Origin: Theristus sp. LFF4_11 | Lineage: Eukaryota; Nematoda; Chromadorea; Monhysterida; Xyalidae | Length of the DNA: 27,553 bases | Assembly: GCA_030248135.1 (NCBI GenBank) | Contig: JASANC010004934.1 | Location: forward strand, 1 to 27,553 | Reading direction: 5' to 3' | Shown: one piece after another, positions 10,383 to 17,391 of the stretch | Layout: every line of letters starts with the position of its first letter | Position numbering within the stretch: the first letter of the stretch is position 1 | Made by a program: the position numbers and the translations under genes | Notes under the pieces: generated by a model | The model's database searches: none | Told to the model about the DNA's origin: nothing | What the model saw: only the letters and a program-made list of their open reading frames with translations

Positions 10383-10844
10383 ATGTGTATGTCACGTGAT
10401 ATGTCGGAAGCTGAAATGGTATATAAGCAGCGATTTTTCACCGATAATTTAAATGTACCTTCCGAGGCACCTGATATGTCTAATCCACGAGCTCATCCAC
10501 CTGCTGCGCCGCTTACTGCCGCGCTACCACCGCCGACGCCGTATACGCCACCAGCAGCAAATGCGTTCACCAATGCTACGAACACAGAATGTGCAAACGG
10601 ATCAGTCAGCGAACGGAATGGAAACGTAGACAAAAAGCATACAATACTGCACACAACGAATTCGAGCATCGTAACACCCGTACTCCTTTGCAAAAAATGT
10701 CGTCAGCGAACTGACGGACGTAACCTCTTTTCTGTACGCGGTGGTCCAACAACGTACGTGACGCTAATCATGTGCGAAAAGTGTTTAGGCTTGAACGAAC
10801 AGCTACAACAAATACTGGCTTGCTGGGCACATAAACTGGAGTAA
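10383..10844 (+). CDS. Zinc-ribbon-like protein of the Polinton element
   Basis: A 153-aa frame counted from the ATG at 10383. Residues 37-60 are Pro/Ala-rich. The C-terminal 50 residues hold two CxxC knuckles (C103/C106 and C131/C134) with a CKKCRQRT context, a layout like small zinc ribbons found in adenovirus-like and Polinton-like genomes (DUF5679-type). That link is tentative. A TATATAAG box at 10420-10427 lies inside the 5' end of the frame, and the in-frame ATG at 10476 (residue 32) follows it by 56 nt, so the real start may be 10476, giving 122 aa. The gene converges on the ATPase gene. A DNA- or RNA-binding early function is a guess. Confidence 0.7.
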   Translation: MCMSRDMSEAEMVYKQRFFTDNLNVPSEAPDMSNPRAHPPAAPLTAALPPPTPYTPPAANAFTNATNTECANGSVSERNGNVDKKHTILHTTNSSIVTPVLLCKKCRQRTDGRNLFSVRGGPTTYVTLIMCEKCLGLNEQLQQILACWAHKLE

Positions 10845-10890
10845 AAGGCAGTGATTTTTTGTGTGATACATATGTGTACGTGAAAGTGTA

Positions 10891-10919
10891 AATAAAAAAC
10901 CGAAAAAAGTCGGTTTTTT
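10891..10919. terminator. Polyadenylation signal and hairpin between convergent genes
   Basis: AATAAA at 10891-10896 lies 47 nt after the stop of the zinc-ribbon gene. It runs into a perfect 10-bp inverted repeat, AAAAAACCGA (10894-10903) and TCGGTTTTTT (10910-10919), with loop AAAAAG. The ATPase stop codon on the other strand begins within the same sequence. The compact arrangement suggests a shared transcription-end region for the two converging genes. Confidence 0.55.
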
Positions 10920-11545
10920 CACATAGGCATGTACACGAACTCTTGTCCATCTCTAAGACAACAAGCGCGCAAGCGTTCGTTTTCTGGAGTGTCTTGACAC
11001 AGATCAATCATGAGGTAACCATACGGTTTTTTAATCGCATCTTCATAAGAGTCGATTACATACTTGGTTTTTCCCGGTCTGTATTGTGCTGCAAACCTGT
11101 GAAGACTGCTACGATCCGATGGTGAGGCCATAAGCATAAGATAATTGCAATTCAACCGCACAATACGGTTATGCGGCGAAAACAGATTATGATATGTAAA
11201 ACAGAAAAACACGTTCCAATGATGAGAAGCAACGCAAACTAAATGATGCATTGTGTCTTTATCGGGTATCACATCGTCAAAAACGCACAACTTTGATCCG
11301 TCCAGTTCACGAAAATAATCAAAACCTTCGTTCATATCTTCCAGTACCTTTACTCTTGTATCTGCGCGTAAATCATTAAACTGGTTCGTCCCTCCAGAAG
11401 CTGTGTAAACAACAATTAACTCAGGAGGTTCATCAAAAAGTTCGTCAGCTTTCTTTACTATTTGCTTGATACATGCGCTTTTTCCGCTTCGACTTGGCCC
11501 CACGATGGCCAGCACTCCGTCGTTTTTAAACTTGAAAGGTTTCAT
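10919..11545 (-). CDS. FtsK/HerA-type genome-packaging ATPase
   Basis: 208 aa from the ATG at 11545. Walker A GPSRSGKS is at residues 16-23 and Walker B LCVFDD at 86-91. The SHHWNVFF..TYHNLF and NCNYLMLMASPSD segments and a GYLMIDL motif near the C-terminus match the A32-like packaging ATPases of Polintons, adintovirus-like elements and virophages. Length is typical. It would pump the element's DNA into preformed capsids. It is the only gene of the capsid module on the - strand and has its own TATA box 41 nt upstream. It looks intact, with no broken motif. Confidence 0.93.
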   Translation of the reverse strand: MKPFKFKNDGVLAIVGPSRSGKSACIKQIVKKADELFDEPPELIVVYTASGGTNQFNDLRADTRVKVLEDMNEGFDYFRELDGSKLCVFDDVIPDKDTMHHLVCVASHHWNVFFCFTYHNLFSPHNRIVRLNCNYLMLMASPSDRSSLHRFAAQYRPGKTKYVIDSYEDAIKKPYGYLMIDLCQDTPENERLRACCLRDGQEFVYMPM

Positions 11546-11577
11546 GTTTTTAAACAAATGATAGATATTAATGTCAT

Positions 11578-11586
11578 CTTTTATAG
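11578..11586 (-). promoter_or_regulatory. TATA box of the ATPase gene
   Basis: TATAAAAGA read on the - strand, 41 nt upstream of the ATPase ATG. The spacing matches the 35-39 nt seen at other genes of the element. Confidence 0.65.
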
Positions 11587-11636
11587 AGTCATTTCTAAAT
11601 CATGCTATCAACGAAATGAAACATCACAAAACAGTC

Positions 11637-11643
11637 TATATAG
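11637..11643 (+). promoter_or_regulatory. Candidate promoter of the + strand structural block
   Basis: CTATATAG at 11636-11643 and a second TATATTTTC at 11651 lie 58 and 44 nt before the ATG at 11695. With the ATPase TATA box they form a divergent intergenic promoter region of about 150 bp. Confidence 0.45.
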
Positions 11644-11694
11644 AAATCACTATATTTTCAGCGTGCCACTTGTGTGCCGTCGTGTTCTGAAAAA

Positions 11695-12015
11695 ATGACG
11701 AGATTGAAAAGAAACAAACAGAATTTAAAAAATCTGAAAAACTCAAAACCTGCAAAACGTTTGGCAATAATAAACAAAATTTCGAACGATTTTCTGCAAT
11801 GTATTTTAGATATAGCGGTAAATTATTTAAATTTTAATTTTCCGCTAACAAAGCGCCAAATTTTGTCATTAAGGAAATACAGAAAACAAATTTACATGTT
11901 GGCGAACGAAAAGAAAACTTTGAAACAGAAACAGAAGTTACTGAAAAAGTTGGTAAAAGGAAGCTTTTTTTCCGTTTTCTTGACACCAGTTTGCGAGAAA
12001 ATCGACAAAATATGA
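11695..12015 (+). CDS. Small basic conserved Polinton-like protein
   Basis: 106 aa from the ATG at 11695, rich in Lys/Arg. The central region includes VNYLNFNFPLTKRQ and RKYRKQIYMLANEKK, followed by a lysine-rich run and a hydrophobic C-terminal stretch (GSFFSVFL). This matches in layout a small protein I recall beside F54H12.3-like integrases in many invertebrate genomes, with an NVLxGNxPLTxxQ core, a basic KRKLL segment and a hydrophobic tail. Its role is unknown; a core or minor capsid protein is plausible. The stop codon overlaps the next ATG as ATGA (12012-12015). Confidence 0.8.
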   Translation: MTRLKRNKQNLKNLKNSKPAKRLAIINKISNDFLQCILDIAVNYLNFNFPLTKRQILSLRKYRKQIYMLANEKKTLKQKQKLLKKLVKGSFFSVFLTPVCEKIDKI

Positions 12016-12254
12016 AATCTTTCAAAAAAGTTTTGGTTGGAAAAGCGGATAGTCCGCTGCAATATAACGAACTGGATAAAGAAATACGAAAAATACTTTA
12101 CCAAAGTATAGAGGCAGATAAAAAGTTTTGCATGTATAAGGAAATGCTGAAACAGTACAAGGAACGCAGAGAAAAACAAATTGAAAACCGAATAAAAGCA
12201 ACGGTGAAAACCAAAAATAAAATAAAATGGATAGAACAAAAAAACGTATCTTGA
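12012..12254 (+). CDS. Small coiled-coil-like protein
   Basis: 80 aa. The N-terminus MKSFKKVLVG is followed by a charged, predicted helical region with a heptad feel (residues 20-60: DKEIRKILYQ and MYKEMLKQYKERREKQIENR). Short proteins with this layout commonly lie just before the integrase in related invertebrate elements; I know no function. It begins in an ATGA overlap with the preceding stop and ends 28 nt inside the integrase frame, so translation of this block probably involves reinitiation or leaky scanning. Confidence 0.65.
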   Translation: MKSFKKVLVGKADSPLQYNELDKEIRKILYQSIEADKKFCMYKEMLKQYKERREKQIENRIKATVKTKNKIKWIEQKNVS

Positions 12255-13153
12255 CCGAAGAATATTATACGCCCAATAAGAAAGCCAGTTATGCTGGCAT
12301 ATATAAGCTGTATACAGCAGCGAAAGAACGAAACAAAAACATACGTATTAAAGATGTGATTGATTTTCTCAATCATCAAAAGGTGTATACGCTACATAAA
12401 CCAACAAAAAAGAATTTCAAAAGACAAAGAACTAAGTGTATTGGTGCAAATTTAAACTATCATTTTGATTTGGCGGACTATAATAGACTGAAACGCTATA
12501 ACCGTGGATACGCATATATACTGCTTGGCGTCGATTGTCTCAGCAGAAGAATTTTGACTGCACCATTAAAAACCAAAAGCGCAAAAGAGGTTCTAGAAGC
12601 ATTTAAGAAGCTCGATTTCCCCACAAGACCATGGTCAGTTTATGTCGATTTGGGTACCGAGTGGCGTCAGCTTGAAAAGTACTGCGCAGACAGGCAAATA
12701 GCATTCATTTACACCAATAGCCCAGAAATGAAAGCATACAACGCTGAACGACAAATAAAAACATTAAAAAACAAGTTTGCACGTCATTTCACAAAAACTG
12801 GAAAGAAAAACTGGATAGATGTGTTAAAACAGTTCACAACTTCAATGAACCATTCAGTATGCCGAAGCACTGGTCGAGCACCGGTCGACGTGACAAAAGA
12901 AAACGAATATGAGCTTATAAAAAGACCTAAAAACCCACCCGTCAAGTTTCGCTACGCAAAAGGTGAGAAGGTGCTTGTTGCACAGAGCCGAAAGGTTTTT
13001 AAGAAGGGATACGCTCAAACTTTTGGAAAGAAAGTTTTTAAAATTTCAAAACTACTATATCACAAATATCCAGCTACTTATGAGATTGAAGATTTGGACG
13101 GTAATAATATAGGAACGTTTTATGAACCTGAATTAGTACGATACATTGAGTAA
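12227..13153 (+). CDS. Retroviral-type (rve) DDE integrase, F54H12.3-like
   Basis: 308 aa. The N-terminal part has YYTPNKKASYAGIYKLYTAA and YTLHKPTKKNF, a known lead-in of this family. The RNase-H-fold core carries D81 (FDLAD), D141 (YVDLGTEW) and E174 (NAERQIKTLK), a D,D-32-E arrangement. The C-terminal SH3-like domain runs from about residue 240 (KGEKVLVAQSRKVFKKGY) to IGTFYEPELV. It closely follows the nematode protein annotated as transposon-derived F54H12.3. It would cut and join the TIR ends into host DNA, leaving the 6-bp duplications seen here. All catalytic residues are present. The stop codon overlaps the next start as TAATG. Confidence 0.95.
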   Translation: MDRTKKRILTEEYYTPNKKASYAGIYKLYTAAKERNKNIRIKDVIDFLNHQKVYTLHKPTKKNFKRQRTKCIGANLNYHFDLADYNRLKRYNRGYAYILLGVDCLSRRILTAPLKTKSAKEVLEAFKKLDFPTRPWSVYVDLGTEWRQLEKYCADRQIAFIYTNSPEMKAYNAERQIKTLKNKFARHFTKTGKKNWIDVLKQFTTSMNHSVCRSTGRAPVDVTKENEYELIKRPKNPPVKFRYAKGEKVLVAQSRKVFKKGYAQTFGKKVFKISKLLYHKYPATYEIEDLDGNNIGTFYEPELVRYIE

Positions 13154-13980
13154 TGGATGACTTTTATATCACCTTGGTTAGTAACGTGGCAGGTCAAAAC
13201 AACTCCCCTGCAAAATTTAGGACTAATCTGGCAAAAAGAATCGAACTTGAAGACGGTCACTGGTCGTGCGCATTGGCAGAGCTTTCTGTTGTCACTGATC
13301 ATCCCAAGCAATTGGCTGGCGGCCAGATTTTAATTGATGCAAACAACGAAATTATTGCGATTAATGTTGAAGAACAGATACACACTAATCTGGAAAGTTT
13401 AGTGAACTTTGTAAATGAGTCAATAAGAAAGCGTGAAGGCCACAATGAGCAAACCGTACTATATATTCAGGAAAACTATCCGGCAAGTCTCAACTGGATG
13501 GCGGAAACTAAATCGCCGGAGGACATCACAGGCAAAATTCCAGACGTTGTGGTGAGATTCATTACTAAAAACGATCAAATTCAAATTAAAGCAAGCAAAC
13601 ATGCAAGGCGTCTTTGGATGTCGCCGGATCTTGCATATATATTTGGTTTCGATACGACGACACCAGAAATAAAACAGAATGGAACAACCAAGCCCATAAA
13701 TGCGCGCTTTATCGAGAACATAGGAAGTACAATTTACGTTTATACTGAAATTATTGAAAACCAGTTAATCGGTGACTCGGTCGCACGAATACTGAGAACG
13801 CTGCCCATTGAATTCAGTTTAGAAAGAACAAGAATTGATTCTTCATTTTCACGCCTACAGTATAAAAGGCTTGAAAAGTTGAATTTTGACTCAATCGAAA
13901 TTAACTTACGAAACACACAAGGATTGTTAGCCAACTTGTGCTTGGATACTGTAGTCGTGCTTCATATAAAGAAAACATGA
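13153..13980 (+). CDS. Penton-like/minor capsid candidate protein
   Basis: 275 aa beginning MDDFYITLVSN, with AKFRTNLAKRIELEDGHWSCALAEL following. This is the conserved N-terminal pattern (FY.TL.SN ... F.T.L...I.L...W...L.E.) of a protein next to the integrase in invertebrate Polinton-like elements. The middle holds a W-ordered strand region (residues 150-170, RRLWMSPDLAYIFGF) and the end is strand-rich. I infer a single-jelly-roll penton or minor capsid role from neighbourhood and size. It starts 1 nt inside the integrase stop and ends in an ATGA overlap with the next gene. Confidence 0.75.
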   Translation: MDDFYITLVSNVAGQNNSPAKFRTNLAKRIELEDGHWSCALAELSVVTDHPKQLAGGQILIDANNEIIAINVEEQIHTNLESLVNFVNESIRKREGHNEQTVLYIQENYPASLNWMAETKSPEDITGKIPDVVVRFITKNDQIQIKASKHARRLWMSPDLAYIFGFDTTTPEIKQNGTTKPINARFIENIGSTIYVYTEIIENQLIGDSVARILRTLPIEFSLERTRIDSSFSRLQYKRLEKLNFDSIEINLRNTQGLLANLCLDTVVVLHIKKT

Positions 13981-14198
13981 AGAAAATATATGAACCACCG
14001 AATAAAGAGTATTGGAATTTTTTAACACAACCGAACCAAATAGGTTACGGGCTACAATACTATAAAGGCAAGCGATTGCAATACGGTAGAGGTCTGATCA
14101 CGGCACTTGCTGCATCTGCATTACCGAAGTTAATAAAGAAAATTACAACAAAGAAAAAAGCAACTAAAAGAACCAAATATGAAAACAAGGGAACGTAG
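13977..14198 (+). CDS. Small pVI/pX-like virion peptide
   Basis: 73 aa from the ATG at 13977, overlapping the preceding stop. The core IGYGLQYYKGKRLQYGRGL is followed by an amphipathic stretch ITALAASALPKLIKKI and a lysine-rich tail. The Gly-Tyr-Lys-Gly pattern with a Gly-rich turn and amphipathic helix is characteristic of a minor virion protein beside capsid genes in related elements and recalls adenovirus pVI/pX. Membrane or DNA binding is inferred. It overlaps the next small gene by 20 nt. Confidence 0.7.
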   Translation: MKKIYEPPNKEYWNFLTQPNQIGYGLQYYKGKRLQYGRGLITALAASALPKLIKKITTKKKATKRTKYENKGT

Positions 14199-14319
14199 AA
14201 AAAAAAAGCGAACTCGTGCTACACAGCTGGGATACGGACGCCTTAGAGTAGGTCATCTGAGGAAACTAAAAAAACTAAAAAAACGTGTATATAGGAAAAG
14301 AAAAACAAGAAGAAATTGA
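14179..14319 (+). CDS. Protamine-like 46-aa basic peptide
   Basis: A 46-aa frame with about half its residues Arg or Lys, including RRKKKRTR, RKLKKLKKR and RKRKTRR, around a QLGYGRLRVG centre. It overlaps the preceding gene by 20 nt in another frame and ends 7 nt before the capsid ATG. Such peptides condense packaged DNA in adenoviruses (pX/mu, pVII). The position between the minor virion peptide and the capsid gene fits a core protein. Short length leaves some risk that it is fortuitous, but the composition and GYG motif argue for a real gene. Confidence 0.6.
   Translation: MKTRERRKKKRTRATQLGYGRLRVGHLRKLKKLKKRVYRKRKTRRN
14288..14295 (+). promoter_or_regulatory. Candidate TATA box for the capsid gene
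   Basis: TATATAGG lies 39 nt upstream of the capsid ATG (14327), the same spacing as at other genes of the element. It lies within the protamine-like frame, so an internal late promoter is possible. Confidence 0.4.
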
Positions 14320-14326
14320 TATAAAA

Positions 14327-15640
14327 ATGCGAAGCGTGGAAGAAGACAGCGAGCTAAGCGCAAGCAGCAGTTTAGCGCTGTACAGCATACCTGCGACTGA
14401 ATGTTCTATTGTTAACCAAGGATATTATGCCTGCAATCCATTGAACCCGATTGGGTCAGGGCCACTGGCTTTCGACCTGACCAGCAGCGCTTTGTGGGTA
14501 GATCTCAGTCAGATTTATCTGCGTATTGTTTTTCGTCTTAAACACGCAGATGGCTCAAACCTTGGCACTCTCAAAAATGAAAAGAATGAAGAAATAACTC
14601 AAAACGTTTCTTGTATCAACTACCCAAGCGCCACAATATTCGAATCTTTGAAACTGTTTATAAACAATCAACTTGTATGTACAGATAACGAGTATGGATA
14701 TGTTACGTTTCTTTTATCTATTTTAAACGCCTCTCCGGATGAGAGGGACAGTCTTTACAGGATGGCGGGATTATACCCGATTACAGAAAATGAAATGACC
14801 GACCAAGCAGTTTTTTTTAAAAAAATGAAAGAAAGAACAGAAAATTCCAAACCGGTTGAATGCATTGACCATTTGAAAAATGGTCTGTTTTCGTGTGACC
14901 GGCTGTGGCCGGCGTCAGTTCCCATCCGTTTGGAACTTACGTTAAGACCAAGCAGTTGGTGTGTACTAAACTATACGCCGCAACACGTTGTTAATTTTGA
15001 GCTCTTGGATGCACAACTGATAGTGCGGAAAGTCCAGCTGCTGGACAGTGTTGAAATGAGTTTAATGGAAGCATTGCAAAAGAAACCGTTTGTTTATCCG
15101 CAGTCAAGAGTTGTTGCACGGTCTTTGATAGTTAATGAAAACGTGCGAGCCATAACAAATTATACGATTTTTAAAGGTCTAGTTCCTGAGCGCGTTTTCA
15201 TTGTTTTTTTGAAAAACACGCAATATTTTGGAACTCACGAAATCAACAGCTTTTCTTTTAGTTCGCACGATGTTGAGACAATAGGAATAAAAAGTGGTGA
15301 CGCAGTCTACCCTGTGACAGCGCATGCTGAGAAAGCCGATACAGAAAACGGAATTTATGGTTTGCTATATTTAAGACTATGGACATCAATGTTGATGCAA
15401 GACGCAGGCTGGAAAGATTTGAGTTATGAAACTTTTGTAAATACGCTGTTCATTGTTGCATTCAATTTGTCAGCGTCAAATATATGGTCGCCTTCCAAAT
15501 ACGGTGACGTCAGTCTGTTTTGCACATTTAAAAAACCCGTTCCTACTGGCGGCCTTGTGTGTCTAGCCCTCGGTGAGTATAACGGTGTTCTATATTTAGA
15601 TCAAAATTTTAATTGCAGCACAGATATTCCAGCTCAATGA
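14327..15640 (+). CDS. Major capsid protein, F54H12.2-like
   Basis: 437 aa from the ATG at 14327. The N-terminal ELSASSSLALYSIPATECSI, then GSGPLAFDLTSSALWVDLSQIYLRIVFRL and a later SLKLFINNQLVCTDNEYGY stretch, follow the pattern of the nematode protein family annotated as F54H12.2 (FTVPPTQTSI..., GPIEFDI..., YIDL..., V..NG..V...). That family occupies the capsid position in Polinton-like elements and has the length expected of a double-jelly-roll major capsid protein. It would build the icosahedral shell filled by the ATPase. The frame is intact. Its stop overlaps the protease start codons (ATGATGA at 15637-15643). Confidence 0.88.
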   Translation: MRSVEEDSELSASSSLALYSIPATECSIVNQGYYACNPLNPIGSGPLAFDLTSSALWVDLSQIYLRIVFRLKHADGSNLGTLKNEKNEEITQNVSCINYPSATIFESLKLFINNQLVCTDNEYGYVTFLLSILNASPDERDSLYRMAGLYPITENEMTDQAVFFKKMKERTENSKPVECIDHLKNGLFSCDRLWPASVPIRLELTLRPSSWCVLNYTPQHVVNFELLDAQLIVRKVQLLDSVEMSLMEALQKKPFVYPQSRVVARSLIVNENVRAITNYTIFKGLVPERVFIVFLKNTQYFGTHEINSFSFSSHDVETIGIKSGDAVYPVTAHAEKADTENGIYGLLYLRLWTSMLMQDAGWKDLSYETFVNTLFIVAFNLSASNIWSPSKYGDVSLFCTFKKPVPTGGLVCLALGEYNGVLYLDQNFNCSTDIPAQ

Positions 15641-16067
15641 TGAATTCCACTGACTTGCGCTACCTAATCAGCAAAGATCCAGATTTACACAAAAAATGTT
15701 CTGGTGTGTTTCCATCGAATGATTTCCCCAATTTGACCGATGGACAATGTTGTATTTTGAACACAGCCCCAGCCAATACTGCAGGAGAACACTGGATCGC
15801 ATTGTTGAAAAAGAAAGATAAGGTTTTTCTGTTTTGTTCGCTTGGTCTATACCACGACGGACTTGTACCCAAAGCAGTGCGCATCGTAAAAAATCCAATA
15901 CAAAAAAATTCAACGAAACATGCGGTCTGCATGCGTTGTATGTCTGCATTTGTTTTTCGAAAGGTCTATTGCCAAGACGCATCGTTGAAGAGCTACAACG
16001 AAAAACCGACGCCGATGAATTTGTAGTTAATTGTGCAATACAACTGCTGAGCCGTCCGATGGTATAA
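15637..16067 (+). CDS. Adenain-type cysteine protease split by a -1 frame change
   Basis: The first frame (ATG 15637) holds GEHWIALL with the catalytic His at residue 52. The Cys-containing motif TCGLHAL (Cys codon 15921-15923) lies in the -1 frame, which runs to a stop at 16065-16067. Without a shift, translation ends at 16024-16026 after 129 aa and lacks the catalytic Cys. The change of frame occurs at A-AAA-AAT (15903-15909). It may be programmed frameshifting or a one-base length change in the A run. At the position where relatives carry an acidic FDSFG motif this copy reads FCSLG (C67), so activity is uncertain. In adenoviruses and Polintons this enzyme matures virion proteins. The start overlaps the capsid stop. 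Confidence 0.85.
15903..15938 (+). promoter_or_regulatory. Candidate -1 ribosomal frameshift signal
   Basis: The heptamer A AAA AAT (15903-15909) is in the X XXY YYZ register of the upstream frame. A hairpin follows: CAACG (15911-15915) with CGTTG (15934-15938), an AAA bulge, and CATGC (15919-15923) with GCATG (15929-15933) around loop GGTCT. The upper stem starts 9 nt after the heptamer, a normal spacing. Confidence 0.5.
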
Positions 16068-16090
16068 AAGGACCTTGAGTACTATAAAGG
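16063..16090 (+). promoter_or_regulatory. Promoter of the C2H2/acidic gene
   Basis: Two TATA boxes, TATAAAAG at 16063-16070 (overlapping the protease-frame stop codon) and TATAAAGG at 16083-16090, the latter 38 nt before the ATG at 16121. Confidence 0.65.
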
Positions 16091-16112
16091 TGCGTGAGAA
16101 TTAAAAGTGTAA

Positions 16113-16118
16113 AATAAA
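16113..16118 (+). terminator. Possible polyadenylation signal of the structural block
   Basis: AATAAA 46 nt after the end of the protease frame and only 3 nt before the next ATG. It could end the upstream transcript while lying in the leader of the next gene. Confidence 0.35.
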
Positions 16119-16120
16119 CA

Positions 16121-16780
16121 ATGCATCAGTGCCCGGTTTGTTTACGCAGTTTTATGCGCAGATCTAGCATGAACCGACACACGATGCTAATCCACAACAA
16201 GAACAATTCGGACGATGAGGAATATATTAATTCTTCAAATGAGCAAAATGAAAGCGATGAAAAACACACAGAAGACGATTCTCACGATGAAGACGACACC
16301 ACAGATGAAGAGAAGAGAGATGATAAATACCAGAAACAAGAGGAAGATAATGATGAAGACATTGATCCCTGGCGTTCACTGGTGTGCGATACATTGAACA
16401 ATATGGATCACCCTAGCGAAGCTGAGAATCTTCTCCATGAGCCTCAGCTAAGTTTTTTTGTTGAGAATTTGCGGCGCACCACCATAGATGCTATTAAGTC
16501 AATTAAAAAGCTTCAAGAAACTGATGAAATTTACGGCAAAATTATTAAATTAAAAAGGAAATTTCAGAAAGAAGATGATTATGAAAGTGAAGAAGCTTCG
16601 GAAGCTGCCTGGCAGGCACGCAGGTTTATGATCAGGGACAGAATCTTGAAAAAGAACATAGATCTTTTGGAAGAAAAAAGCGATGAAGATGATGAGAAAC
16701 AAACCACTCATTTAACATATCCGTATGTGAGAGGACCTTCTATGCCTCTCAGGAAGCTAATTCCAAACATGCCGCAATAG
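16121..16780 (+). CDS. C2H2 zinc-finger protein with acidic linker
   Basis: 219 aa. A single N-terminal C2H2 finger (C4, C7, H20, H25) is followed by an Asp/Glu-rich linker (about 30-85), then a helical domain beginning DPWRSLVCDTL and containing IYGKIIKLKRKF and a DDYESEEASEAAWQARRFMI segment. This finger-acidic-DPW-helical layout is a recurring uncharacterised protein of invertebrate Polinton-like elements. Function is unknown; DNA-binding regulator or virion-associated protein are both possible. It has its own TATA box and points towards the converging right TIR gene. Confidence 0.8.
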   Translation: MHQCPVCLRSFMRRSSMNRHTMLIHNKNNSDDEEYINSSNEQNESDEKHTEDDSHDEDDTTDEEKRDDKYQKQEEDNDEDIDPWRSLVCDTLNNMDHPSEAENLLHEPQLSFFVENLRRTTIDAIKSIKKLQETDEIYGKIIKLKRKFQKEDDYESEEASEAAWQARRFMIRDRILKKNIDLLEEKSDEDDEKQTTHLTYPYVRGPSMPLRKLIPNMPQ

Positions 16781-17003
16781 ACATGAGAATCACGGCAAGA
16801 CTCACAGCATGTAATTTTATTGCTTAGAGCCCACCTTATTGTGAATATTGTTTTTTCAGCAGTGCATATCATTTGTCTTAAAAACCTCTGATCAAAAAAG
16901 TCTATTGGATAATTTATGTTGCACAAAGTATACACAATTTTGCTTGGATGAGTAAGGGGGCCAAAGAATCGTGGCTCCATGTTCATCCAACAAAATCAGA
17001 TCT
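16781..17003. other. Non-coding segment before the right TIR
   Basis: Downstream of the C2H2 gene; no convincing ORF and no AATAAA seen. It runs directly into the inverted minisatellite remnant. Confidence 0.4.
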
Positions 17004-17391
17004 GCACTGCACATGTGCAGGTATGTGCAGCACATGTGCAGGTGTGCATTTCACATGTGAAGGTATGTGTAACACATGTGTGCATTGCACATGTGCAGGT
17101 ACGTATTGCAGGCATGCACTGTTGATTAATGGAAGATGGCGTTTCAAGGTCACCTGCTAAACGGAAATAGCGATTCAGCATCAGATTAAACAGCGGATTG
17201 CATCAGGTGTTTTAGAGACGTTACTATTTCAAGTCACATTAGACGATTTGACTGAGTAAAATTTTGGTTTCAAGATCACATTTTTAAAACGCATTTCCAT
17301 GTTAAAAATGTTTAATCAGTAAATCTAGTGTTTTTTAGCGGACGGATGGAAACCGTAATATTGTGCACCTGGAGGAAACGAGCTAAAAAAC

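Noticed and set aside
15660..15982. - strand ORFs opposite the protease
   Set aside because: Shadow frames of the protease region with no recognisable features.
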